Origin: Streptomyces tendae
GTDB taxonomy: Bacteria > Actinomycetota > Actinomycetes > Streptomycetales > Streptomycetaceae
Reading direction: 5' to 3'
Assembly (NCBI RefSeq): GCF_008632955.1
Contig: NZ_CP043959.1
Coordinates: 806,001 to 870,000 of the forward strand
Length of the DNA stretch: 64,000 bases
Positions 47,410 to 56,662 of this stretch are shown one piece after another (within the stretch, counting starts at the first letter, position 1; every line of letters begins with the position of its first letter). Both the position numbers and the translations under genes were made by a program. The notes beneath the pieces are model-generated. The model was not told where the DNA came from. It ran no database searches and saw only the letters and a list, made by a program, of their open reading frames with translations.

Positions 47410-48852
47410 ATGTCCGACACCTCGACCCCACCGCCGCGTTTACGGCGGCCCGCGATCGCCGCCCTCGGGGTGCTGGCGCTCGCCCTCGGCGCCCTGCAGT
47501 CCGTGGTGGAGCCCGCGCTCCCGCTGCTGCAGCGCGAGCTGGGGCTCGGCCCGTCCGAGGGCGCGCTGGTCGCCAACACCCTGCTCGTCACCGGCGCGGT
47601 CCTCACCCCCGTCGCCGGCAAACTCGGCGACCGCTACGGCGGCAAACGCGTGCTGATGCGGCTGATGGCCGTCGTCGCGGCCGGCGGACTGCTCGCCGGG
47701 CTGGCCCCCGGACTGCCGATGCTGCTGCTCGGCCAGATCCTCCAGGGCGCCATGGTCGGCGTGCTGCCGCTGTCCTTCATCCTGGTCCGCGTCCATCTGC
47801 CGGCCGGGCGCACCCAGGCGGCGATCGGCGTGGTCGTCGCCCTGTTCACCGGCGGCGGCATGGCCGGCATGCTCGGCGCCGGGCTGATCGCGGAGCACCT
47901 GTCCTGGCACTGGATGTTCGTGCTGCCCACCCTCGTGGTCGTCGTGGCGGCCGTCCTCGTGGCGCGGCTGATGCCGTCCGACGAACCGGTCCGGCGTGAC
48001 GAGCGGATCGACTGGCCCGGCGTGGTCCTGCTGAGCGCCACCCTGCTCGCCTTCATGCTCGGCCTCGTCCTGCTGACCGGCGGCGGTCTTCCGCCCCTCG
48101 CCGCGGGCGCGTTGCTCGTACTGGTGGCCGTGCTCGCCACTGCCTGGGTGCGCGTCGAGCGCCGGGCGGTCTCCCCGATGGTCGACCTGCGCATGCTCGC
48201 CCGGCCCGCGATGTGGCAGGCGTGCCTGCTCACCCTGCTCGTCACCGTCACCCTCGGCATGGTCACCCTGCTGCTGCCGCAGCTCCTCGCCGTGTCGGGC
48301 GAAGGCTACGGCTTCGACGCCGACACCACGGACATCGGCCTCTACCTCCTGCCCGGCGCGATCGCCGGGGCCATGAGCGACGCGGTCGGCGGGGTCGCCG
48401 CCCGCCGGTTCGGCGCCCGTGCCGTGGTCGCCGTGGCCGCCCTGGCCACCGCCGCCGTCATGTTCGCGCTGGCGGCCCAGCACGACTCCGCCTGGCAGCT
48501 CGCCCTCGCCAAGACGCTGACCGCGTTCGCCGCGGGCATCGCCACCACCGCGCTGCTGGCCGGCACCGCCACCGCGGTCGACCCCGGGGACACCGGCATC
48601 GCGACCAGCCTGCTCGTGGTCACCAGGGTGATCGGCGTCGTCGTGGGCGCCCAGATCGCGGGCGCGTTGCTCGCCGCCGGGACCGACGCCGACACGGGGC
48701 TGCCCGCCGAGGCGGCCTTCACCACCGGCTTCGCCGTCACCGGCGTCACGGCGGCGCTCGGCCTGCTCCTCGTCCGCGCCACGCGCGCCTCCCGTCCCCC
48801 GCACCCCGTCGAGCCCGCTCACACCCCCGTGAAGGAAGGAACCCGTTCATGA
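47410..48852 (+). CDS. MFS drug-efflux-type transporter
   Basis: 480 residues, about 14 hydrophobic segments. The DHA2-like pattern includes the motif-A loop GKLGDRYGGKR and the motif-C-like GMAGMLGAGLI. It is predicted to export small toxic compounds by proton antiport. The stop overlaps the FAD monooxygenase start (ATGA), so the two are one unit; export plus modification is typical of resistance. The start ATG at 47410 is the first that keeps the hydrophilic head short; longer starts extend into the operator region. Confidence 0.9.
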   Translation: MSDTSTPPPRLRRPAIAALGVLALALGALQSVVEPALPLLQRELGLGPSEGALVANTLLVTGAVLTPVAGKLGDRYGGKRVLMRLMAVVAAGGLLAGLAPGLPMLLLGQILQGAMVGVLPLSFILVRVHLPAGRTQAAIGVVVALFTGGGMAGMLGAGLIAEHLSWHWMFVLPTLVVVVAAVLVARLMPSDEPVRRDERIDWPGVVLLSATLLAFMLGLVLLTGGGLPPLAAGALLVLVAVLATAWVRVERRAVSPMVDLRMLARPAMWQACLLTLLVTVTLGMVTLLLPQLLAVSGEGYGFDADTTDIGLYLLPGAIAGAMSDAVGGVAARRFGARAVVAVAALATAAVMFALAAQHDSAWQLALAKTLTAFAAGIATTALLAGTATAVDPGDTGIATSLLVVTRVIGVVVGAQIAGALLAAGTDADTGLPAEAAFTTGFAVTGVTAALGLLLVRATRASRPPHPVEPAHTPVKEGTRS

Positions 48853-50072
48853 CCGGCCCGCGCACCGTCCTGATCTCCGGAGCCAGCGTCTCCGGACCCG
48901 CCCTCGCGTACTGGCTCCACCGGGCGGGGTTCGCGGTCACCGTGGTGGAGAAGGCCGACGCCCTGCGCGGCGGCGGCTACCCCGTCGACATCCGCGGCAC
49001 GGCGACCGAAGTGATCCGGCGTACGGGCCTGTGGCCGCGGCTGCGCGAGGCGCACATCGGCCCCCGGCGCGCCACCTTCCTCGACGCCGCCGGCCGCACC
49101 GTCGCCTCGCTCCGGTCCACCGCCGACGAGGGCGAGCCCCGCGACCTGGAGATACGGCGCGGCGACCTCGCCGACGCCCTGTACGAACTGGTCCGCGACG
49201 ACGTGGAGTTCCTCTTCGGCGACTCCGTCTCCCGCTTCGACCCGGCCGAGCGCGGCGTGGACGTCACCTTCCGCAGCGGGCGGCAGGGCACGTACGACCT
49301 GGTGATCGGCGCGGACGGGACCCACTCGGCCACCCGGGCCGCCCTGTTCGGCCCCGAGGACCGCTTCCACCGCTACCTCGGGTACTGCTTCGCCCTCTTC
49401 ACCCTGCCGAACCCCGGGCACCTGCACCGTGAACTGGTGCTGTGGAACACCCCGGGCAAGGCCGCCGCCCTCTACGCCACCGGCGACGGCCCCGAGGTGC
49501 ACGGCTTTCTCACGTTCCACCGTCCGGAACCCCCGCGCGACGCCCTCCGCGACCCGGACGCCCGGCGCGCCCTGGTGGCAGAGGTGTTCGCGGGGGAGGG
49601 CTGGGAGATCCCGCGCATGGTGGCGGCCGTGCGCGACACCGACGACCTGTTCTTCGACACGGCCGGACAGATCCGCATGCCCCGCTGGACCCACGGCCGC
49701 GCCGCCCTCGTCGGCGACGCCGCGTACGCCCCGTCCTTCCTCACCGGCCAGGGCACCAGCCTCGGGCTGTCAGGCGCCTACGTGCTCGCCCACGCCCTGG
49801 CCGCCCACCGCGACCACACGGCGGCCTTCGCCGCCTACGAGGACCGTATGCGCCCCTACGTGACGGCCAACCAGGCGCTGGTCGACGAGGGCGGCGCCAC
49901 GCTCTTCCCCATCACGGCCCGCGCCCTGGAACAGCGCGACGCGCGGCTGCGCACCCTCGACGCGCTGCCCTCCGCGCGGCCCCGCCGGGCCCACACCGCC
50001 CTGACCCTGCCGGACTACGAGAGGCGTCCGGCCTCGTCCTCCGGGGTGACCCGCGCCAGGCCGGTCCGGTAG
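48849..50072 (+). CDS. FAD-dependent monooxygenase (TetX/PHBH-like)
   Basis: 407 residues. FAD-binding LISGASVSGPALAYWLHRAG at the N-terminus, the conserved DLVIGADGTHSATR motif (about 152-165) and GRAALVGDAAYAPSFLTGQG (about 283-302) define a class A flavin monooxygenase. Such enzymes hydroxylate aromatic compounds, including antibiotics such as tetracycline or rifamycin; the substrate here is unknown. AAGGAA lies seven bases before the ATG. The 3' end overlaps the convergent response regulator by 58 bases. Confidence 0.88.
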   Translation: MTGPRTVLISGASVSGPALAYWLHRAGFAVTVVEKADALRGGGYPVDIRGTATEVIRRTGLWPRLREAHIGPRRATFLDAAGRTVASLRSTADEGEPRDLEIRRGDLADALYELVRDDVEFLFGDSVSRFDPAERGVDVTFRSGRQGTYDLVIGADGTHSATRAALFGPEDRFHRYLGYCFALFTLPNPGHLHRELVLWNTPGKAAALYATGDGPEVHGFLTFHRPEPPRDALRDPDARRALVAEVFAGEGWEIPRMVAAVRDTDDLFFDTAGQIRMPRWTHGRAALVGDAAYAPSFLTGQGTSLGLSGAYVLAHALAAHRDHTAAFAAYEDRMRPYVTANQALVDEGGATLFPITARALEQRDARLRTLDALPSARPRRAHTALTLPDYERRPASSSGVTRARPVR

Positions 50073-50707
50073 GCGATGACGACGAGCTGCGCGCGGTCGC
50101 GGGCCTCCAGCTTCGTCATCGCGCGCTGCACATGGGCGCGCACGGTGAAGGGGCTGAGGACCATCCGCTCGGCGATCTCCTGGTTGGACAGGCCGGTCGC
50201 CACCAGCGCCACCATTTCGCGTTCGCGCGGGGTGAGCACGTCCAGCCGGCCGGCGTCCTGCGGAGGGGTGCCGGCAGGCGCGGCCAGGAAGCGGGCGACC
50301 AGGGAACGGGTGGCGGCCGGGGACAGCAGCGTCTCGCCCTCGGCGACCGTCCGCACCGCGTCCGCCAGGTCCTGGGCGCCGATGCCCTTCCCCACGAAGC
50401 CGGCGGCGCCCGCGCGCAGCGCCCGCGCCACGTTCTCGTCCGTCTCGTACGTGGTGAGGATCAGCACGCGGGTGGTCCGCAGGTCAGGGTCGGCGCAGAT
50501 CTCCGTGGTGGCGGCGAGGCCGTCCGCCTCCGGCATGCGGATGTCCATCACCACGACGTCCGGGCGCAGTTCGCGGGTCAGCCGCACCGCCTCCCGGCCG
50601 TCGCCGGCCTCGCCCACCACGGTGATGTCGTCGGTGCTCTCCAGCAGCAGCCGGAACGCGTCGCGCAGCAGCGCCTGGTCGTCGGCGAGCAGCACCCTCA
50701 GCGTCAT
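50015..50707 (-). CDS. NarL/LuxR-family response regulator
   Basis: 230 residues. Receiver domain with Asp55 (VVVMDIRMP) and Lys107, then a LuxR-type HTH (about 158-215) with LTPREREMVALVATGLSNQE and FTVRAHVQRAMTKL. It overlaps the kinase stop by four bases (start ATG at 50707). The coupled kinase is broken, so phosphorylation may come from another kinase or be lost. Confidence 0.93.
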   Translation of the reverse strand: MTLRVLLADDQALLRDAFRLLLESTDDITVVGEAGDGREAVRLTRELRPDVVVMDIRMPEADGLAATTEICADPDLRTTRVLILTTYETDENVARALRAGAAGFVGKGIGAQDLADAVRTVAEGETLLSPAATRSLVARFLAAPAGTPPQDAGRLDVLTPREREMVALVATGLSNQEIAERMVLSPFTVRAHVQRAMTKLEARDRAQLVVIAYRTGLARVTPEDEAGRLS

Positions 50708-51984
50708 GCGGTCCGTCCCTCGTCCGTGGCTTCGGGCATCCGCCCCGTCCCCTCACCGTCGGCCGCGCCCTCACGCACGGACGGCAGGGGCAGCCGGGCG
50801 GTCACCAGGAAGCCCCCTTCCGGGCGCGGGCCCGCCGTCAGCTCCCCGCCCACCGCGGTGGCGCGCTCCCGCATGCCGATCAGCCCGTACCCGGGCGGCC
50901 GGTCCGACAGGGCGGGCGGCCCGCCCGGGGCGCCTCCGTCGTCGGACACGGTGACGGTCAGCCGCCCGCCGCCCCAGTCGAGCCCCACCCGGGCGCCACG
51001 GCCCGCCGCGTGCTTGGTCACGTTGGTCAGCGCCTCCTGCACGATCCGGTACGCGGTGAGGTCCACGCCCGGCGGCACCGTCCGCGCCGCGCCCTCCTCA
51101 CGCACCGACACCTCCAGCCCGGCCCGCCGGAAGGACTCCAGCAGGTCCGGCAGCCGGTCCAGCCCGGGCGCGGGCCCGTCGGGCACGGCCGTGTCCCCGG
51201 TCTGGCGCAGCAGGCCGACCGTGGCGCGCAGTTCGTCGAGGGCGTGACCGGTGGTCTCGACGAGCTCCCGCAGGCTCGCGCGGGTCTGCTCCGGACGCGA
51301 GTCGAAGAAGTGGGCGGCGACCGTGGCCTGAGCGTTGGCCAGGGTGATCTGATGCGCCACCAGGTCGTGCAGCTCCCGTGCGATACGCACCCGCTCCTCC
51401 GCGACCCGCCGCCGCGCCTCCAACTCCCTGCTGTCCTCGGCCCGCCGCGCCCGCTCCTCAACGGCGGCCAGATACGCCCGCCGGGTCCGCACCGCCTGCC
51501 CGACCAGCCACGCCACCAGCGGTGCCGCCGCCACGGTCCCCATCCGGCCCGCGTCCCGCCACGAGAGGTCCCCGGACAGCGGCACGGACGCCGCCAGCAC
51601 CACGGCGGAGAGGGACACCGCGCCCACCGCGCGCCGTTCGCCTGGCACGCCGAGCGCGCAGGCGTACGCGGCGACCAGGGCGGGGGCGATCACGGCGGGT
51701 CAGCACCAGTCCGAGGGCTGCGCCACCAGACCGGCCGCGGTGGTGACCGCCAGCACGGCCAAGGGCTTTCGGTGCCGCGGCGGGAGCACGGCGCAGGACA
51801 GCACGGCGACCAGGTACGCGGCGGCGGTCGGCGGGGTCAGGGTGTTCTCGACCCGCACGGTGCCGCCGAGCAGACAGATCACGAAGGCGGCCGCGACGAC
51901 CGCCCCTTCCCGCCACCGGCGGGTGCCGGTACGCGTCACCACCGGGTACACCGCGGGCCCGCCGGGAGCCGCGCCGGGACGCAC
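50704..51984 (-). pseudogene. NarL-type sensor kinase interrupted by an in-frame stop
   Basis: Read from GTG at 51984 (GAGGC about nine bases upstream), the frame begins with two membrane segments and ENTLTPPTAAAYLVAVLSC, then stops at TGA 51700-51702. The same frame reopens at GTG 51693 as IAPALVAAYACALG and continues through a HisKA_3 domain (ARELHDLVAHQITLANAQ) and a HATPase domain (GYGLIGMRERA). Between them another frame reads LGLVLT, as expected at this place in homologues. One missing base near 51715 and one extra near 51698 would restore a continuous protein of about 427 residues. Either the kinase is inactivated or these are sequence errors in C-runs. A shortened protein from 51693 is possible but has no ribosome site. 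Confidence 0.75.
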
Positions 51985-52163
51985 CGGAACGGTGCCTCAC
52001 CCGCGACGTCCGGATCTGGCAGCACGCCGCCCAGGATAGGGGGCGGCCACCGGACCGCGAAGGCGCCGGGGGCGGGGGAGCGTGTCACGCACGGACGGGA
52101 TCGCATGGCTCCCACCCTCCGGTCCCGCCGCCGGCCGGGCATCGTCCCGCGGTGCCGTCCCCA

Positions 52164-52181
52164 CTGGTGCGCACGCACCGG
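52164..52181. promoter_or_regulatory. 18-bp palindrome upstream of the two-component operon, copy 1
   Basis: CTGGTGCGCACGCACCGG, identical to 47303-47320 except for one central base. It lies in the 318-base gap between the sdhB terminator and the kinase start, about 185 bases before that start. The rest of the gap shows no gene. Confidence 0.6.
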
Positions 52182-52195
52182 ACGAGGCACCCGGC

Positions 52196-52211
52196 CTGGT
52201 GCGGACGCACT
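52196..52211. promoter_or_regulatory. related palindrome, copy 2
   Basis: CTGGTGCGGACGCACT matches copy 1 in 14 of 16 positions and is offset by exactly 32 bp, three helical turns, so two dimers could bind on the same face of the DNA. Confidence 0.5.
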
Positions 52212-52246
52212 ACACGTGGGCACCGCGGCGGGGCACCCGAGAACGC

Positions 52247-52283
52247 CCGAGGGCCCGCCTCCGGATCGGAGACGGGCCCTCGG
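52247..52283 (-). terminator. terminator of the sdh operon
   Basis: CCGAGGGCCCG (52247-52257) pairs with CGGGCCCTCGG (52273-52283), with an inner CTCCG/CGGAG stem. It starts 20 bases after the sdhB stop on the minus strand. Confidence 0.85.
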
Positions 52284-52302
52284 GGTGGTACGGCGCGGTG
52301 CC

Positions 52303-53082
52303 TCAGTAGCGGCGCGTGATCAGCGCACGCTTCACCTCGGCGATCGCCTTGGTGACCTCGATGCCACGCGGGCAGGCGTCCGTGCAGTTGAACGTCGTGC
52401 GGCAACGCCACACGCCGTCCTTGTCGTTGAGGATCTCCAGGCGCTGCTCGCCGGCCTCGTCACGCGAGTCGAAGATGAAGCGGTGCGCGTTGACGATCGC
52501 GGCCGGGCCGAAGTACTGGCCGTCGTTCCAGAACACCGGGCACGACGAGGTGCACGCGGCGCACAGGATGCACTTGGTCGTGTCGTCGAAGCGCTCGCGG
52601 TCCTCGGCGGACTGCAGCCGCTCACGCGTCGGCTCGTTGGTGTCCTTCGTGATCAGGAAGGGCATCACGTCCCGGTACGCCTGGAAGAACGGCTCCATGT
52701 CCACGACCAGGTCCTTCAGGACCGTCAGGCCCTTGATGGCCTCGACCGTGATCGGCTTCTCGGGGTTGATGTCCTTGATCAGCGTCTTGCACGCCAGGCG
52801 GTTCTTGCCGTTGATCCGCATGGCGTCGGAGCCGCAGATGCCGTGGGCGCAGGAACGGCGGAAGGTCAGGGTGCCGTCCAGGTCCCACTTGATCTTGTGC
52901 AGCGCGTCGAGGACACGCTCCTTGGGGTCGATCTCCAGTTGGAAGTCTTCCCAGGTCGCGTCCGCGGAGACCTCCGGGTTGAACCGGCGGATCCGCATGG
53001 TGACGGTGATGTAGGGGGAGTCGGCGAAGCCGGGCTCGGGGGAGCCTGCCGCGTCCGCCTTGTCCAGTACGGGGGTAGCCAT
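52303..53082 (-). CDS. sdhB: succinate dehydrogenase iron-sulfur subunit
   Basis: 259 residues. The [2Fe-2S] motif is SCAHGICGSDAM with a later RLACK cysteine. The [4Fe-4S] and [3Fe-4S] ligands lie in CILCAACTSSCP and CTDACPRGIE. It passes electrons from SdhA to the membrane anchor in complex II. Its ATG at 53082 overlaps the sdhA stop by one base (TGATG). Confidence 0.96.
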   Translation of the reverse strand: MATPVLDKADAAGSPEPGFADSPYITVTMRIRRFNPEVSADATWEDFQLEIDPKERVLDALHKIKWDLDGTLTFRRSCAHGICGSDAMRINGKNRLACKTLIKDINPEKPITVEAIKGLTVLKDLVVDMEPFFQAYRDVMPFLITKDTNEPTRERLQSAEDRERFDDTTKCILCAACTSSCPVFWNDGQYFGPAAIVNAHRFIFDSRDEAGEQRLEILNDKDGVWRCRTTFNCTDACPRGIEVTKAIAEVKRALITRRY

Positions 53083-54836
53083 CAGTACTTACGCTCCATC
53101 GGCTGGTAGCGGGTCTGGACGACCGGCTTGTAGTCCAGACGGACGGTCTCGGTGCCGTCGGCGCCGACCTCGCGGTACGCCATCGTGTGGCGCATGAAGT
53201 TGACGTCGTCGCGGTTCGGGTAGTCCTCGCGGTAGTGACCGCCGCGGGACTCCTTGCGGGCCAGGGCGGAGACGGCCATGACCTCGGCCAGGTCGAGCAG
53301 GTTGCCCAGCTCGATGGCCTCCAGCAGGTCGGTGTTGAACCGCTTGCCCTTGTCCTGGATGGCGACGTTCTTGTAGCGCTCGCGCAGCTCGGCGATCTTC
53401 TCGACCGCCGTCTTGATCGTCTGCTCGGTGCGGAACACCATCACGTTGGCGTCCATGGTCTCCTGCAGCTCGCGGCGCAGCTCGGCCACCCGCTCGTTGC
53501 CGGTGGAGGAACGCAGCCGCTCGATCTGCCCGACGACGAAGGACTCCGGGTCCGCCGGCAGCTCGACGAAGTCCGCGGTCTGCGCGTACTCCGCGGCGGC
53601 GATGCCGGCCCGCTTGCCGAACACGTTGATGTCCAGCAGCGAGTTGGTGCCCAACCGGTTGGCGCCGTGCACGGACACGCAGGCCACCTCGCCGGCCGCG
53701 TACAGGCCGGGGACGACGGTGGTGTTGTCCGCCAGCACCTCGCCCTGGACGTTGGTCGGGATGCCGCCCATCGCGTAGTGGGCGGTGGGCTGGATCGGGA
53801 TCGGGTCCGTGTAGGGCTCGATGCCGAGGTAGGTCCGCGCGAACTCGGTAATGTCGGGGAGCTTGGCGTCCAGCTGCTCCGGCGGGAGGTGAGTGAGGTC
53901 CAGGTAGACGTGGTCGCCCTCGGGACCGCAGCCGCGGCCCTCGCGGATCTCCGTGTAGATGGAGCGCGAGACGACGTCTCGCGAGGCGAGGTCCTTCATG
54001 ACCGGCGCGTACTTCTCCATGAAGCGCTCGCCGTCCTTGTTGCGCAGGATGCCGCCCTCACCGCGGGCGCCCTCCGTCAGCAGGATGCCCATGCGCCAGA
54101 TGCCGGTCGGGTGGAACTGGAAGAACTCCATGTCCTCCAGCGGCAGGCCCCGGCGGTACACGGCGGCCTGGCCGTCACCGGTCAGGGTGTGCGCGTTGGA
54201 CGTCACCTTGAAGAACTTGCCGGTGCCGCCGGACGCGTAGATCACGGACTTCGCCTGGAAGACGTGGATCTCGCCGGTCGCCAGCTCGTACGCCACGACG
54301 CCGGACGACTTCCTGACGCCGTCGACCTCGGTGATCAGCTGGTCCAGGACGTAGAACTCGTTGAAGAACTCCACGCCCTCCTTGACGCAGTTCTGGTACA
54401 GCGTCTGGAGGATCATGTGGCCGGTGCGGTCCGCGGCGTAGCAGGACCGGCGGACCGGGGCCTCGCCGTGGTTGCGGGAGTGACCGCCGAAGCGGCGCTG
54501 GTCGATGGTGCCGTTCGGGGTGCGGTTGAACGGCAGGCCCATCTTCTCCAGGTCGAGGACGGAGTCGATGGCCTCCTTCGCCAGGATCTCGGCGGCGTCC
54601 TGGTCGACCAGGTAGTCACCGCCCTTGACCGTGTCGAAGGTGTGCCACTCCCAGTTGTCCTCCTCCACGTTGGCGAGCGCGGCGGCCATGCCGCCCTGCG
54701 CGGCGCCCGTGTGGGAGCGGGTGGGGTAGAGCTTGGTCAGCACGGCGGTGCGGCTGCGCTTCGTCGACTCGATGGCGGCGCGCATACCGGCGCCACCGGC
54801 GCCGACGATGACGGTGTCGTACTTGTGGATCTTCAT
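53082..54836 (-). CDS. sdhA: succinate dehydrogenase flavoprotein subunit
   Basis: 584 residues. FAD-binding [15 protein letters not shown], the covalent FAD histidine His42 ([11 protein letters not shown]), and the substrate and catalytic region [22 protein letters not shown]. It oxidises succinate to fumarate on the cytoplasmic face. Third gene of sdhCDAB; 19 bases separate it from sdhD. Confidence 0.97.
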   Translation of the reverse strand: MKIHKYDTVIVGAGGAGMRAAIESTKRSRTAVLTKLYPTRSHTGAAQGGMAAALANVEEDNWEWHTFDTVKGGDYLVDQDAAEILAKEAIDSVLDLEKMGLPFNRTPNGTIDQRRFGGHSRNHGEAPVRRSCYAADRTGHMILQTLYQNCVKEGVEFFNEFYVLDQLITEVDGVRKSSGVVAYELATGEIHVFQAKSVIYASGGTGKFFKVTSNAHTLTGDGQAAVYRRGLPLEDMEFFQFHPTGIWRMGILLTEGARGEGGILRNKDGERFMEKYAPVMKDLASRDVVSRSIYTEIREGRGCGPEGDHVYLDLTHLPPEQLDAKLPDITEFARTYLGIEPYTDPIPIQPTAHYAMGGIPTNVQGEVLADNTTVVPGLYAAGEVACVSVHGANRLGTNSLLDINVFGKRAGIAAAEYAQTADFVELPADPESFVVGQIERLRSSTGNERVAELRRELQETMDANVMVFRTEQTIKTAVEKIAELRERYKNVAIQDKGKRFNTDLLEAIELGNLLDLAEVMAVSALARKESRGGHYREDYPNRDDVNFMRHTMAYREVGADGTETVRLDYKPVVQTRYQPMERKY

Positions 54837-54855
54837 GATTCTCGCAGCCCCGTGC

Positions 54856-55338
54856 CTAGCGGATGTTCGGGTCGAAGGTGAAGATCACCAGCGTGCCCAG
54901 CAGGATGGTGAACACCGTGGCCGTGTAGAGCAGGCCCTTCAGCCACAGGCGGGTGTTCGGCCGCTCGGCGTAGTCGTTGATGACCGTGCGCAGGCCGTTG
55001 GCGCCGTGCAGCATGGCCAACCACAGCATGGCCAGGTCCCAGACCTGCCAGAAGGGGCTCGCCCAGCGGCCCGCCACGAAGGCGAAGCCGATCTTCGAGA
55101 CGCCGCCGTCCAGCACGAGCTGGATCAGCAGGTGCCCGATGACCAGGACGACCAGCACGACACCCGACAGCCGCATGAACAGCCACGCGGCCAGCTCGAA
55201 GTTGCCGCGGGTGGACTTCGGGGTCTTCCGGGTGCGCTTGCGCGGGGGCTCGATGACCGGCGCCGGGTTGTCGACGGAGTAGAGGGACCCGCCCTCGACG
55301 GGGCCGATGCCCGAGGCGGAGGTTTCAGTCGTGGACAT
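54856..55338 (-). CDS. sdhD: succinate dehydrogenase membrane subunit SdhD
   Basis: 160 residues. A hydrophilic head of about 45 residues, then three helices (about 53-75, 95-113, 128-150). The haem and quinone-site residues are in [17 protein letters not shown]. It anchors SdhAB with SdhC and takes part in quinone reduction. It starts five bases after sdhC. Confidence 0.92.
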   Translation of the reverse strand: MSTTETSASGIGPVEGGSLYSVDNPAPVIEPPRKRTRKTPKSTRGNFELAAWLFMRLSGVVLVVLVIGHLLIQLVLDGGVSKIGFAFVAGRWASPFWQVWDLAMLWLAMLHGANGLRTVINDYAERPNTRLWLKGLLYTATVFTILLGTLVIFTFDPNIR

Positions 55339-55343
55339 CTGCG

Positions 55344-55724
55344 TCAGCTCCCGAACAGTTCACGAGCGGCGTGGCCGAGGACGGGGTAGATCGCCCCGAG
55401 CATCAGCACGATCCACACGGCGACGACGGTCCAGAGCATCTGCTTCTGGTACCGGGCGCCCTTGATCCAGAAGTCGACGGCGATGACACGCAGGCCGTTG
55501 AGCGCGTGGAAGAGGATGGCGGCCACCAGGCCGTACTCCAGCAGCGCGACGATCGGCGTCTTGTACGTGGCCACGACGTCGTCGTAGGCCTCCGGGGACA
55601 CCCGCACGAGGGCGGTGTCCAGCACGTGAACGAACAGGAAGAAGAAGATGAGGACGCCGGTGACTCGATGAGCCACCCAGGACCACATTCCTTCCCGGCC
55701 GCGGTACAGCGTTCCAGCCGGCAC
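55344..55724 (-). CDS. sdhC: succinate dehydrogenase cytochrome b556 subunit SdhC
   Basis: 126 residues from GTG at 55724, chosen because GGAGGAAA lies directly upstream and the conserved start VPAGTLYRGREGMWSW follows. Three helices; RVTGVLIFFFLFVHVLDT carries the haem-ligand His. It opens the sdhCDAB operon. A longer frame to 55814 has no second ribosome site. The 258-base gap behind it contains G/C-rich runs and no gene; I could not fix a convincing promoter there. Confidence 0.93.
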   Translation of the reverse strand: MPAGTLYRGREGMWSWVAHRVTGVLIFFFLFVHVLDTALVRVSPEAYDDVVATYKTPIVALLEYGLVAAILFHALNGLRVIAVDFWIKGARYQKQMLWTVVAVWIVLMLGAIYPVLGHAARELFGS

Positions 55725-55982
55725 GGAAATTTCCTCCGGGAGCGGTGATTGGGGCCGCGCCGGCTTTCCTTGTCGGTCGGGCCCGGCCGGGTACGGTCCA
55801 CCGGCCCCCAGCATGGTAGCGACGCTTGCCTGCGGCGCTTACGGGGGGCCTGCCGGTGTGATCAAACTTGCACTCGAAAAGGGGGCGGGGGGTTTCAAAA
55901 CGGCCCCCGGGGCGGGGGCGGTCAGGTGCCGGGTGCGGCGGCCGGGGGGTTGCTCGCGCTCACGCGGCGGAGCCGCACATCG

Positions 55983-56588
55983 TCACATTCCCGCGCCTCT
56001 TACTGCGTCGTTCAGACGTTCCCTGGCCAGGAGGCGGAGCTGGTCTCTGGTGACCGCGTGCTCCTCGTCGGGATCGTTCGCCAATCGTGACCGGATGTTC
56101 TCCAGGACGCGGTCCAGGACCTCGTTCCTGGGGACGCCGTCCAGGCAGATGACGAACACGTGGCCGAACTTGGCCTCGTAGGCCGCGTGGGCGGCGTTCA
56201 GGGCGGTGTGGGCGGCCGTGTAGGTGTCCTCGGGGAGGGAGGGGAGCGGCTCGGCGGCCAGCGCCTCGGCGATCTCCTCCGGCGAGAGGTCGTACGTCGC
56301 CTCGTCCGAGGCCGCCAGGAGGGACGCCATGTCGGGGTAGGGGCGGTGGCCGGCGAGCAGCAGCGCCCAGCGCCGGCTGCGCAGACAGGCCAGGAGGGCG
56401 CGCTCGGCGTCCGGCTCGGGGGCGGTGTTGAACCACTCGAGCGGGGACGGCGAGCCGGGCGCGCCGCGGGACTGTCCGGGTATGGCGACTCGGCCGGGGA
56501 GGTCTGGGAGACGGTGCGCAGGCAGCGTGGGTCCTCGTGGGCGTCTCGTGCGTGTCGGTGGCAGATGCTGTGAGAGTTGTGACGTCAC
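55983..56588 (-). CDS. OHCU decarboxylase
   Basis: 2-oxo-4-hydroxy-4-carboxy-5-ureidoimidazoline decarboxylase, the last step from urate to S-allantoin. The core PLEWFNTAPEPDAERALLACLRS, HRPYPDMASLLAASDEA and KFGHVFVICLDGVPRNEVLD match the family, including the catalytic His. About 201 residues if started at GTG 56588, which lacks a clear ribosome site; no better start lies between it and the conserved core. No other urate gene is adjacent. It is divergent from the GH20 gene. Confidence 0.82.
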   Translation of the reverse strand: MTSQLSQHLPPTRTRRPRGPTLPAHRLPDLPGRVAIPGQSRGAPGSPSPLEWFNTAPEPDAERALLACLRSRRWALLLAGHRPYPDMASLLAASDEATYDLSPEEIAEALAAEPLPSLPEDTYTAAHTALNAAHAAYEAKFGHVFVICLDGVPRNEVLDRVLENIRSRLANDPDEEHAVTRDQLRLLARERLNDAVRGAGM

Positions 56589-56662
56589 GTTATCGAGTGA
56601 GTCCGAGACGTGTCCGATCGGTACCCCCATTTCACCCGGACGGCAGAGTTTGGGAGCGCCCT

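Noticed and set aside
52082..52309. Possible small gene between the kinase and sdhB
   Set aside because: No ribosome site, Arg/Gly/Ala-biased translation, and the region contains regulatory palindromes and a terminator instead.
55860..55930. G-rich run upstream of sdhC as a terminator for the OHCU decarboxylase gene
   Set aside because: Stem is short and depends on low-complexity G and C runs; several alternative pairings are equally good.
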